The notes under the pieces were generated by a model that had not been told where the DNA came from, made no database searches, and saw only the letters and a list, made by a program, of their open reading frames with translations. From Syngnathus acus (lineage: Eukaryota; Chordata; Actinopteri; Syngnathiformes; Syngnathidae), in NCBI RefSeq assembly GCF_901709675.1, contig NC_051097.1:4803039-4867038 (forward strand): a DNA stretch of 64,000 nucleotides, given 5' to 3'. Position 1 is the first letter of the stretch, and every line of letters starts with the position of its first letter. Shown here piece after piece: positions 37,170 to 50,617 of the stretch. A program made the position numbers and the translations under genes.

Positions 37170-37208
37170 CCCGGCAGCGGGCCGCCGGGAACTTTATGGT
37201 TGTACATA
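37170..37208 (+). promoter_or_regulatory. 3' UTR hairpin and Pumilio-like site
   Basis: CCCGGC (37170-37175) pairs perfectly with GCCGGG (37184-37189) around an 8-base loop, in an otherwise AT-rich UTR. Twelve bases on, TGTACATA (37201-37208) matches the Pumilio consensus TGTANATA. The motifs are seen directly; a role in mRNA control is inference. Confidence 0.4.
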
Positions 37209-37566
37209 TAATTCTTGAAAAAAAACGATGTGATAAAAGAAGCAAAAAAATGACATAGACAGGAGGTTGCCACTGGCTGTGAAGGTGGGATTCAGCTGTA
37301 TTTATGTAAATAAATATAAGAGACTCAAACTATAAGATGACATTTAATGTTGACGAATAACAAAATAGATGACGAGCAAGAACGGGGCACAATGGCAGCC
37401 CTTTTTTCCACTCTCTCTCTCTATTCCAGTCGAATAACGAATAACACTGCTTGTAAGAAGTTTTCTGAATGCATTCGATCATTTTCACACTTTACAAGTC
37501 AAAATGCATCTTCTGTGGTATCAAGTGAAAACAGTAGATTGCATCTGGTGTCAATGCTAATGATAA

Positions 37567-37572
37567 AATAAA
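37567..37572 (+). terminator. distal rgs3 poly(A) signal AATAAA
   Basis: A canonical hexamer with a GT/T-rich downstream element within about 25-60 bases. The proximal hexamer at 37309-37314 could give a shorter 3' end. Confidence 0.6.
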
Positions 37573-37704
37573 ACGATCAGCTGAACAAGTCAACATGTGT
37601 TGTCCTTGCACTACTTTTTTTTATTTGTTTTTACAATGATGTCTTCTAACATCCCAAACAACAAGATGGGTCAAACATTGGAGCAATGACATGAGTTAGC
37701 ATAC

Positions 37705-38010
37705 GCTATAAAAAACGGTGAGTGAAATTTACTTGGAAAAAAAATGGTTTTCCTCTCAGAAATTCTAAGCAAATTTTACAAGGAGAGATTTTGCATAAAT
37801 GTTACTATAGTTTATTAAAAAACAAACAGAAACACACAAGTGATGAGGATTGAACCCTTAACATCAGCCGTTTCTTAACCCGGAGGTCATGCCCTCTATT
37901 CCTTCATTAGCATTTGTTTTTCAATAAACTCCAAAACTCTCAATTTTCTGAACGGAAAAACTGGACTAGTTATTTTTAAGTAAATTTCACTCATCATTTT
38001 TTTTACAGTG
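37705..38010. mobile_element. MITE-like element with ~30-bp terminal inverted repeats (~306 bp)
   Basis: The left end ctataaaaaacggtgagtga then aatttactt pairs with the right end aagtaaatttcactcatcat then tttttttacagtg. The reverse complement of the right end (cactgtaaaaaaaatgatga...) matches the left with a few mismatches. The interior is AT-rich with no transposase. It sits about 115 bases past the predicted rgs3 cleavage site. Confidence 0.7.
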
Positions 38011-38299
38011 ACTGACTGCAGATTTCTCACAATTTTTTCTACACGAAAGTAGTTTCCAATCGAAATGACCATCAAAATAGTGTATATCATTTTATTAAAA
38101 CAATTCTTTTCCGGCCACTATTGTGGCATCAAGGGCATTCAGTGGGAAAACTGTGCCAAACGAGTTACGACTCAACAGGATGAATATGAAAACCAACAAC
38201 TGAGTAAAACACACAATTATTATATAGATATATCTAACATTATGATTGACATTTAATTACTGCCACTACAACAATACAAGACAACCCCTAATAAAAATC

Positions 38300-38355
38300 C
38301 TTCTCAGCATGCTGGGAAGTAATTAATATGCTTCTCGGCATGCTGGGAAATTGAC
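38300..38355. promoter_or_regulatory. duplicated palindromic TTCCCAGCATGC-type sites
   Basis: cttctcagcatgctgggaa (38300) and cttctcggcatgctgggaa (38331) are 31 bases apart. On the minus strand they read TTCCCAGCATGC, close to the core of the ZNF143/THAP11 motif (ACTACAATTCCCAGCATGC). An ACTACAA lies nearby at 38370-38376. These motifs mark promoters, but are also carried in some repeats. Confidence 0.4.
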
Positions 38356-38384
38356 TTCCCCTTCCTGGTACTACAACACCAAAT

Positions 38385-38434
38385 ATGGAAGGAATGGCAA
38401 TCCTTCAATTTGGATATTCTGGTGGGATCCTCAG
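38385..38434 (+). other. possible first coding exon next to the duplicated sites
   Basis: ATG at 38385 opens MEGMAILQFGYSGGIL and ends at a consensus donor CAG|gtgagt (38435). The upstream motif pair and the consensus donor are the only support; no family is recognised and no downstream exon was found. Confidence 0.2.
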
Positions 38435-38440
38435 GTGAGT

Positions 38441-40412
<1,972 letters not shown>

Positions 40413-40684
40413 TGCTGCTGCTTTGTATTCGCAACAACCTTGACAGGAACCTCTCAGTAAATACACTCAGAGGTGATGCTTTTTTTTTTTATTATTAAAA
40501 GATTCAGAACGTGCGTAATATGTCACACAAGAGAGTAAGAGAGAGAGAGAAAGAAAGCGAGGCCAAACAATACAAACACACTGGTGATAGAATAGAGCAG
40601 CAATGAAATTCTCAATATGTGCAGCCCTCATTAGCAGGAGAAAAAGTTTGATAGCACAGCATTAGTTATCTGGGAAGGATACAT

Positions 40685-40770
40685 GTTTCCAATTAGGCCA
40701 GAGTCGAACTCCATACCTCTGAACTATGAGGCGGACGTGTTAGCCAGTGCACCACCGTGCTGCCCAGCTA
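40685..40770 (+). repeat. fragment of the interspersed teleost repeat (3' end)
   Basis: gagtcgaactccatacctct, then tgaggcggacgtgttagcca and accaccgtgctgcc correspond to the 3' end of the repeat at 4125-4441. Confidence 0.65.
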
Positions 40771-43700
40771 ATCTTTTACTAAGGATATAAAATTATTCGT
40801 CTAAGATGCTTTTTCTCAAAATTGAAGGCGAGCCATCTCATCCCACTGCAGCATCATGCATGAAAGGCACCTGAGACTTATTCCTGTGAGACTATGCAAT
40901 CATTAAATATGATATGTAGCCTACAGATTTTATTATTTAAAATTGTCTGTTGTGCTGTATAACCACAGTAAGACTGGTTGCATTTTGGGGGTGATTGTGT
41001 TGTTTGTTTTGAGTCATTTTTCTGGAGAAGAATAAAATAAACAATCTTACCTCTTCTTTGCCAAGTATTTCAGAAGAATGTGAATATGCAATTTAAAATG
41101 AGAAGATTACGCACCCTTCCCAAATCAGTTGAGTGTGCAAAATTTCTAAGCAACGTATGTCTCTTGAGAATTCGTAAATCTCAACTTCAATGAGGCTGTA
41201 CCTCAGATAACAGTGATTAATTTTTCTCGCCTCTCTTGTAAAGGCATCCATTTGTCAAGTCGTGGATGAAATGCTGCCAGATTTCCTCAGTCAGGCACAC
41301 TGGAGAAAAATTCATCCCAGCTTGACTGAGCTGAGGGGGCCGTAACAACACTGGCCTCAGATTTATTGTGAAATATTTTCAACTTGGCACACTCGTCTTG
41401 GAAAGCAGCGCTAACATTTGTCCGCTAGTTTCCATTGCTGGCGCGGAGCTCTGTAAGGAAGTCGGCATGCGTCAAGGGAGCTTTTGACTTTGACATGGCT
41501 CTGGGTCGTAAGAGTCGAGATAAAATCATGGTGCGTTTTGACATTCAACCCAGAGACATAGAAATGGCCCACAAGAGGATTTTGGCCTGTTTTTACAATC
41601 ACACAATCTATTTTTAGCACAGACATCGAAAGGGAGAAGCCAGACTCTGTTTTCCTTCCAACCAAACACTTTAAATGATGAATGTCGTAGGTACTGAGCT
41701 TCAATAATGCACTTTGCAAATAGGATTGCAATCAACTGACTTCATCAGATGGTTTTTGTAGACCTAAATATCCTAAAGAAAATATTTTGGTGGCTTATCC
41801 TGTGGTTAAATTTATTGCTTTTGTACCCTTACTATGACTTGTTGTTTTTGAGTATTTTGAGTAAATCCTTTGCGAAGAAAACTATATTCCATCAGAGTAG
41901 TGAAAAATGTAAAAGTTATTTCTCTTGATAAGTACAAACTTGAAAAAAAAAAATTCAATTTTGCTTACCCCAAAAATGCCTACCCAAGTTGTAAAGTTTC
42001 AGTATAGTGTGGTACCCCATATTTGAAACTTCACTGTCAAGGAAGAGGAAATTCATCTGACTAGGACTATCACGTTCAACACTTCTTATTCCCTTCCAAA
42101 AAAAATCTGCTTCCAAGTTATCACTCAAACTTTAAGTGCTTTATTTTTATTACAAGACCTCTCATTTCTTTTTGGTCTTAGAATTACACTACGGAGCCAG
42201 TTCGGATTTTTCTAATAAAAAGGGAGAATAATTTTAAAGAAAACATTCTAGCTAAACAATTACATATCTTTGATATACATGATACAGTAAACCAGCAAGG
42301 CTTTTTTTTCCAAACATTAAAATATTCTGAATCTTTCTTAATGCCACGTGGATTTTCTTCTTGACTAGCTAATTATTTCCCCTGTCTTGTGCTTGGATTC
42401 CCATCAGTGAGTTGTTAGTGGCTTGTGTGATCATGCGATGTAATGTGTCATCTTAAGGGAGGAAGCACAAATGAATCAAGCGCTTGATGTCAACGCACGA
42501 TCTCCTACCACGTACATTACAACTGTGTTTGACTCATAGACCGCTTCATGGCGGATAATGATGTTATTCTTATGATGTTGTTAGTGCAGAAGAAAGCGCA
42601 ACTGTTTAAGAAGGAAAGTGAGCACAACCGGGAGAAACGTACGCACACAAAATATTTGTGTTTGGCTTCTGCGGAAATGTTTTTCTTGGAATATGGGACA
42701 TCTTTCAAGAAAAATTGGATACTTTTACAAGCCACACTTTCGTTTCACAAAAGTCTTTTTCAGCGTGTTCCTGGAAAAAAAAAAAGTTTCTCGCAGGTCG
42801 TTTCATATGACTGAAAGCTTGTTTTCCATCTGAATGGCCTCTTAGTAGTTGTTAAGCAAAATACGACAAACGTGTCATCTTCCAAGCAGTGGCATCAATA
42901 CACAAGTATTTATTTTTTTTCCCACCAAACGTTGTTGAACTTTAGTGCCAAAATTGCAGTAATGCAGAAGATATTTCATTATACAGATGTTTAATTGAAC
43001 TTTGTATACATATTCAGGATTTTGTGTGTCCCCAAATACTCCTCTCATATATGCAGGAGCTCGGAAACCGTAAGAGCTTGGATTGATAGACCTTGGCGGA
43101 GGCCTGCATTCATTATTCTGGTTTCATTTAGTGTCATGCAAAGCCACTTCCCAAAAAGATTGAGAAGATCTGGAGGATTTGTTTTTAACCACCCCGACTA
43201 ATAAGTCAAACTCAACCAATTACAAAACACACGGAAGGATGTTTTGGTTTGCCCACTTCCAGGGAACTTTATAGAGTTATTGGACAACCTTGCTGAAAAT
43301 CCAAATTACAAATCCAGGAATTACAAATAATATTGTTATTAAAAGACAGCTCCTGGCGTTAGCACCACCTGAAGGACACACTAGTTGTGGCCTTGGCAAG
43401 GGTCCAATGAGTGCTCACGCCATGGTACTAAGTGATCACATCCTCATCTACAAATAACCTATTTTCCAGTAGGCGTCTAATATTATGAAACTTCCAGGAA
43501 GGTATGAATCCTGAGGGGTTTTTTTTTTTTTAAGAAAGATGCCAGTAGACGTGTTCAGTCATGTTAGTAACTGTCAAGAACACATACTTATTGCGCGTAA
43601 AGTCAACGATGCAAAAAACCTCATTGTGTTGATTTAGTCTCTGATTGGCACTCACATTGATTTTCTTGATTTTTCACTTGCTGCCAGTTTCTTTTGTTCA

Positions 43701-43837
43701 GCTCTTTCAGTTGATTACTCACTACTGTTCAAATCATGCCAACTATTCCTGTTCTCAGTTTGCTTGTGGTGTGCTTCAGGTTGTCATCATCTATTCTGCT
43801 ACTCTTTTCTAACATTATTCATGGCAAGCCTTAATCC
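40771..43837. other. no gene recognised
   Basis: Intergenic-looking DNA. Short open frames (for example near 41411-41735 and 42548-42814) lack family features or splice context. Confidence 0.55.
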
Positions 43838-44030
43838 TTGGTTAGGCAACTCCGGTCCTGCATGTCCCCCTGTTGCGACACACATGATTTAAATGGTCAG
43901 ATAATTTGCAAGGTCTGCAGGAGCTGGATAACAATCTTGATCATTTGAATCAAGTGTGGGATCGAACACTGCATGCTATAAAATTACCTGAACTGAATGT
44001 CTAAAACTATAAATTGAGGACTACTGCTTG
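43838..44030. mobile_element. degenerate MITE (ggcaactccggtcctgca type)
   Basis: ggttaggcaactccggtcct, cgacacacatgatttaaatg, aggtctgcaggagctg, gatcatttgaatcaagtgtg are landmarks of a common fish element whose intact copies are near-palindromic. The right arm is badly decayed here. Confidence 0.6.
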
Positions 44031-46011
44031 ATAAATTGTTTCATCTCTCCTAGTCTCCTTAGTGTTGTATTTAACACATGCCGTCCAATGCTTTGTCCTT
44101 GTGTCACGATAAGTTGACACCGTCCATCTTGGCCTTCTTCCCGGTGGTTCTTTTATTGGGTACATCCAGTCCATGAGGATTTCCTTCAGATGTGGATAAA
44201 CGCTTGTACTTTACTGCTGGATTAGCCTCATACAAAACAGGTACATCAAAACATCCCCTTTCTTTTGTGGTGTAAGGGAAACCAAGCATATGTCACCTGA
44301 TCCAGCCCAAAAAAAAAAAACCACTTCCTTCACCTCACCTTAATAAGGTCAAATTACTCATTCAGCATCTGCTTCCACATTGCTCTGGATTATGTCGAGT
44401 TTGAGGCTTGGAATCCAAAAAGAGGCTCAATTGGGGTACACACTCTAATGGAAAGGATTTCAATGCATTCGAACGGAATTATTTTGTAATTTTAAACTTA
44501 TTTGTATGTACATAACAATAAAAATGAAAAGATCAACAAAGAAAAACTATAATCCTTGACCAAAATAATAGGCTTGCAAACTTTGCTGCATTTTATTGCA
44601 TTGCATTATATTTATGAAGTGACAGCATACATTCCATTTAAAAAAACACATTTCTAGGCATATTGTCTCAAAGAGAAAAGCGGCATGCAAGAGCATTTGA
44701 TCTGGCAATTTGAAAAAGACATAAAAGCTGCAATTAGGAATGAAGGGGCCCTTAAAACCCCCTTTTTTCCGCAAACTCTCAAGATGATCATCATTGTTTA
44801 ACACCATGCTACCCCCACATGAAATTTATGGTCGCCCATCTGCTTACTTGAGCGAGCTCAGAAATATGCCTGAAATCTAAACCAACTGTCTGACTTCCTG
44901 TTCAATTTTGATCGCTGTTTTTTTTTAAACTTCCCATGGGTAGTGTAATTTTCTGACAAGTAGAGACTTCCTTTAGGCCATTCATTCATTTGAAAAATAA
45001 AAAAACAGTGATTCCAAGAGAGTGTAATAAAGCCTCAGAGGGACAGTTTTACAAATATATACATATATATGAAATATAACAGAATGCTTTAAATGTCGAA
45101 TGTACTAGACACGTTTGTATGCTTGTCACATCATATTTTCTCATAAATATAGTATAGGGTTCGGTGGATCGACTAAAACAGCCCCCGATAGGAAAAGGGC
45201 TGCCCACCAGTGCCTGACACATTGTTGCAGCAATTGATTTTCTGCCTCAGCTCCTCATGTTTGAACGATACATTAATTAGAGGCTGAACACAAGCGTTTC
45301 GTCATTGTCTGTCCTATAGAGAGCGTGCATACTCACGCCACTCTACAGCCTTTACGCGATCCGAATCGATACAGACAGATTAGGTGTACCGGGCTTCATC
45401 TGCAGGTGTTTGCCACAGCTCTGTGACGGATCCTCTTTTTCCATTTCCCCGTCACAGCCTCACCATTACGCAACAGTTTTAACTCTAACCAGACAGCCAT
45501 GGCCTTTCTCTTGTTTTCCATTCAGTCACAAATCATTCCACTACCCAGTATAATGTACTTATTGTGCAGTATTTGAAGTAAAAGGGTCATATGTTTTGTC
45601 AAAAGACAGGTAGAAATGTTGACAGAAGGAGAGCTGCAATAAAAAGACGCATCGAGACAAGGGTATTTTTGTAACTCCAAATCTGCGAGTGGCAATACAA
45701 ACATAATTCTTTCAAAGTTGTGAAATGAGCAGAAAAATGTGCATGAGATACAGCTGACAGAAGTTTTACCCCTGAATCCACAAAAAATATTGGCCAACGA
45801 GTTCTGCAGTGTTTAGTTTGTCTTCCATCACTAAGATGGTGCCGAATGGCGATGAGTAATGCATTTGCTAGCCAAGGCCTCCTTCTGGAATTGTGAATCA
45901 TTCCAGCCTGGGCAAGTTAATAAGCGGCAAAAAAAAGAGGGAGTGATTTACATCTACATGGATTAAATCGACTAATTGGATTTATTGTCACGTCAACTAA
46001 CAGAGGCAGAG
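44031..46011. other. no gene recognised
   Basis: Intergenic-looking DNA with a short AT microsatellite at 45055-45071. Confidence 0.55.
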
Positions 46012-46494
46012 ATGACCCAACAAAATATCCACTACTTCTCCTCCAGACCTGCAGGAGGCAGAGAAAAAACAGTCAGATCACAATTAACCAAACTTCCTAT
46101 CAGATGCCAGGGACAGCCATATTGCCTGCAGACCAGTATAAAAGCTGGGGATCAAAGAAGGGAAAGCTTCTTAGTGGAAGAAAGAAAACTTAATCAGAGA
46201 AAGCAAAGAAAAGAAACTCGAAGAGACTCCTCAGTTCCTGGTCACACGCAAATGGTAGGAAATTTGTTTGAATTGTTCGGTTTGGGTTACAAGACCAAGG
46301 GCCTTTTTCAAGTTGGGGCAAAGAACTGGGGAAAATCAGGACAACAGTCCACCATTACGGACCTTTACGGTACTGTAGAGTGTAGAATAATAGAAATAAA
46401 AAAAAATAGAATTAGGCTTCAGAAGTTGACCAAAAACTTGGATCAGTGTCAGCCAATATTTGCAAGATGTTTGCAAACCTCACAAAATTTCTAA
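46012..46494 (+). other. unassigned open frame, 160 codons from ATG
   Basis: The longest open frame outside rgs3 and the TG tract. The frame is open a little further upstream (to 45976), but the first ATG is 46012. The product is Lys/Arg/Gln-rich (NQRKQRKETRRDS near the middle, EIKKNRIRLQKLTKN near the end) with no signal peptide, membrane segment or motif I know. Introns and a promoter are not evident; a T-rich stretch follows. It may be chance, or the relic of a mobile element. Confidence 0.2.
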
Positions 46495-49400
46495 TTTCTT
46501 GTGAGACTTCAGATCAGGGATTAACTAAAGGCTTTATTTCTTTTTTTTTTTTCTTCCTCCCCCCTTTTGTTTTATTTTTCCTACAGTGATGACAATAAGG
46601 CAAGATGCGATGACACACCACTCTGGGCGGCTCAGTTCAGTTTTCACAACTCACAAAAATGTTAAGAATGTTCCGGTTTTGCTGCAATTTTAGAGCAACC
46701 TAAAATCCCCTTCCCCTCACTGTAATGAACATCTGAATTAAAATTGTCTCAACTTTTGAATGCATGGCATCTTTTTCCGTACTTTTCGGACAACTTGATG
46801 TTCTCTAACAAGGGCCTAGATGATCTTGTCAGATGAAAGACCTCCTACTCTTCTGAGAAAAGTTTTTCCTTGAAGTATCTTTTGAAAAGCCATTACTGAA
46901 AAAAGGCAGGATGGAGTATGCACATATTAGACCGCCAGTATTGCAGAGTGGAATGATACACACTTGGTACTTTGCCACCATTCTATAATTTAAGAAGGAG
47001 GCTCCAGAATAAAGAAGTAAAAACTACATAAATCCATCTTAAACCCTGGATAATGATTCATTCTGTATAAAATCCTCATAGTTAAAAGTCAGTTACATCT
47101 TATAAGTATTCAAAAACAGCCTCAGTGGAATTGTTGAGTTTGCATAGTTAGTGTCTGACAAATGAATGAGTCGTTGCCTGTCTTCCTATTTGTCATATCA
47201 TTCACAACGTGTGGGTGGATGCGGGTTGTGGAGGATCAGAAGCTGGCACAAAAGCAGCTGTTCACCAATAGCGTCGGGCCTAAAGCTGTGACTGCTAATT
47301 TCTTAATGGTACATTCATATGCTACGGGGGCAGAAATGGATTTTCAACGTCATGTAAAAATAGACCAAGAAATGAAAGGTGGTTGGGTGTGCAAGAAAAA
47401 AAGAGGGTGTGAATAATGAGGTAGAACATCTGAATGAAAGAGGGTGGATTAGCAGAAACGAGGAGAATGATTTATTTTTGGGCACCAATTATAAATCAGA
47501 AAAAATAGTAATGTTAAATTTGACTTCATTCATTAGAAAATGTCAAACCTGAGTATTTTAACCCTATTCCTCACTTTACCTTTACTCTATGTCTATGCCA
47601 GTCCAGGGGGATACTTAATTGTCAAGTCCAAAAATTTGGGGAAGGCGCAGGTGTCAATCATGGTTCTCCTCAGACTACCACCAACTCCAACCCTGACCCA
47701 AACCCTACTAACCTGAACTGAAATCTAGTCTGACCAGTTTTAGTGCCCTAACCCCATCCTGACCCTAATCCATAATTCTAGCCCTAACTCTACCCTCAGC
47801 TTTTTTTCCCCCTGCATTTCTCTTTGACCTATCAGGTCACTAGACCTTTTATCGATCCAATCAATTCCTTGCTTTTCCTTGTCCCTCACCCACGTCTATC
47901 CAAATGTCATTATAGGTCCCGGTTTGTCAGAGCCATCATCCCTTTTGGAGAATTTCTCATTGTTTTGATATCATTGTTCTCCCAACTATGTTGTATTCAA
48001 AGTTATTTCGGGATTTGCTATCTGTGCGACTTTGTTTTGCAGAAAGAGTTCACCTGCAGGTTAGGCATAAAAAAAAAAGTCAGGATTCCCTTTTGAGAAA
48101 TATCTAAAGCTGTTTCCATGTCTCCAACGGAAGATGGGTGGTGTGTAAACAACTTTAGGTGTCACAAATACCTATTTTAGTTCAGGAATTTAGTCCTCTA
48201 AGGCCTGAATCTTGGTCAGGATCTTCTGGTACTGAAAGCAGCTGTTTGGCAGTGGGAGGAACAGAAAGGAAGAATATTTCAAACAACAGGAAGAACTTCT
48301 AAAAACATATTTAAGTGACTGAATAGACACGGGTGAGTCTGTTTAGGTACACTGTGTCTGCAGCTCCTTATGTTGTTTACGGTCGTGGAACATTTTCAGA
48401 GCGCACCATCACGCAAAAGTAATGTTGCATTATTGAGTGGAAACAGTTCCCAACCAACAACTTTCAATGTTTGTTTCTTTTTGTAGGTCATTTGTAAAAA
48501 GACACAAATATGATCAACGTACTCAAATAGACAAATGGTCTACTGTGCCTATGCTCCAATGTTTGCTTGTACCAAAAAGTAAATGTATGACTCCCGCTGA
48601 CCAAATTTAATTCATCAATTATTTGGATTGCACGGGTTCAAACGCACACTATTTTTAAAACTAATGTGGAAAAATCCTGTTAATCCAGAACAAGAGTGCA
48701 TGCTAAGTTTCCTCCGCTGACTCCCAATAACAAGGGAGCAGGCATGCAATCCATCTGTGCCCCATCTTTGCTTTAGCATATTTACCGTACATTTGTTTTC
48801 AATTCGGGTTCTGTTCTGGAATCCATTCACAAAAACCTTCTTGAAAGTCCCAGGAAAGATTGCTTTACTATACTTCACGGTTGTTTATGTTACCTTCCCC
48901 TTGTGAGGCCTAACTTGATTGCTGCTTTTTTTTTTTTTTTTTACGTGAAATTGATAGACTGTACTCTCTCGCTGGTTACGTCAGCTAAATCCAAATACTT
49001 GCAGATGGATGCAAGAAGTACTCGGAGGTTCCTGAAATTATTTTGTTTTTGTGTCCCATGCATTTCCTGCAGCTGCAGAATTTTATGCTATTTAAAAAGT
49101 GATCATAGAAAAAAAGAGAGTCTCTTTGATGAGATTTACGTCTTTTGTGATGTAGTTGTTTGATCATAAAAGACCTAAGATGGTAATTTTTTTCAAGATC
49201 ATTGTCACACTAAACATTCTCAAGAACAGTCTACACGAGATCCCCGCCATTTCCAGTATTTTGATGTCCTGGTGTTATGTTCCGTAATTATCCTGCTAAA
49301 GCGATTGTCGTCATCATTCTTTTGGCAAATTGGATGCGCTGGTAAGTACTATTCCCTTTTTCTGAGAACGGGACACCCAGGGGCACAAACAGGCTCTCCT

Positions 49401-50223
49401 TTTCAGTGCAAATGTCAAGAGCAGAGTGCAGATTCACTTTATAGTGCTCAACCTAACAGGGGCAAACATCCGGCCCCCACCCATAATTGTCTTACCTAAT
49501 ATCACACCGCTTAATGTCAGCATGTACCTGCAGGAGAACATAAAGAGTTCAGTCAAGCTCGAGAAGAGATAGGCAAATCATTTTAAAAGTCATTTATCTG
49601 AACTGCTGATGACGAGGAGGAATTTGCTATTTTTTTCTAATAGCAGAAATATTCTCAATGCGGCATAATGAGGTCTTTTCGTTTTTTTATCGTTCAAACA
49701 TTTCATTGTGCTGCAACAATCAATATGATTGGGCTTATCTGAAAGAGATACAGGCTTATTATAGACAGGAAACTATTTTCAACCGTCTCTCGTTTGAGAT
49801 TTGGTATCATTTCCCCTTTCTAATTTTGGTCCTTCTTGACTTCACACAGTTTCCCTCTTGGTCAGTGATTCACTCCTGCCATTCGTTTTGGCCCATGACT
49901 TTCCATTAGTATCCTAGCAACCGGGTTTCGATCCCTTTGGACAAGGTTGGGGGAAACTCCCCCGTCACCTTTTTTTTTTTCTTCATTAGAAAACAGGAGC
50001 CAAAGAAAACACGTCAGTGTCTTGACAAGTAAATTAAGGTGGCAGAATGGAACATACTAAGAAGTATGTGTATGAAATCACTTCTAGTCTAATTGAGAGT
50101 GCCGTCTTATGCTGCTTGTCGACATATTCTTGTGCCACTCCACAAATTTGGTCATTGTGCACCATTCCTAACTTTGAAAATGTCATTTGTCGAGACAGTT
50201 GAAAACTGAAGACCCAGTGTAAG
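46495..50223. other. no gene recognised
   Basis: Intergenic-looking DNA with T runs (46540-46560, 48928-48942) and a CCCTAA-like degenerate stretch (47690-47812). Confidence 0.55.
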
Positions 50224-50617
50224 TACCGTATTTTCCGCACTATAAGGCTCACCTAAAAACCTCAAATTTTCTCAAAAGCCGACAGTGCGCCCTTATAATC
50301 CGGTGCGCTTTATATAAGGACCAATATGGATTCGTGGATAAGGACTAATTTATTAAAGTACGCTTTACGTGTTTATTTTGTGTGTTGTGTGATATTAACG
50401 TTTGAGCAACGTTGCGTTATTGATATATTGTTATTGTTTTCACTATTTCGAGAGTTACTATATTGTGATTGCATTAACGTTTGAGCAACGTTGAGTTATT
50501 TATTCCATGCGCCTTATAATCCAGTGCGCCTTATATTTGGACAAAGTTTTAAAATGGGCCATTTAGTGAAGGTGCGCCTTATAATCCGGTGCCCCTTATA
50601 GTGCGGAAAATACGGTA
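50224..50617 (+). mobile_element. MITE family A copy 1 (394 bp)
   Basis: Ends are near-perfect inverted repeats: taccgtattttccgcactat-aagg and ccttatagtgcggaaaatac-ggta. Inside are repeated (g)cgc(c)cttataatccggtgcg units and two copies of gtttgagcaacgttg(c/a)gtt (about 50400 and 50480). TA dinucleotides flank both ends, compatible with TA target duplication, though they may belong to the inverted repeat. I recognise this as a common fish element; no coding capacity. Confidence 0.85.

Larger units (their letters stand above)
36042..37590 (+). other. rgs3: rgs3 3' UTR with two AATAAA signals
   Basis: Non-coding sequence from the TAA to about 37590. AATAAA hexamers lie at 37309-37314 and 37567-37572; the second is followed by a TG/T-rich stretch (tgtgttgtcc and a T run at 37593-37630), as expected for a cleavage site near 37590. 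Also visible: a TTA-rich microsatellite (36946-36991), a GC-rich hairpin (37170-37189) and a Pumilio-type TGTACATA (37201-37208). The end is inferred from the signals alone. Confidence 0.7.

Noticed and set aside
45055-45071. AT palindrome atatatacatatatat as a regulatory site
   Set aside because: Best explained as a short AT microsatellite.
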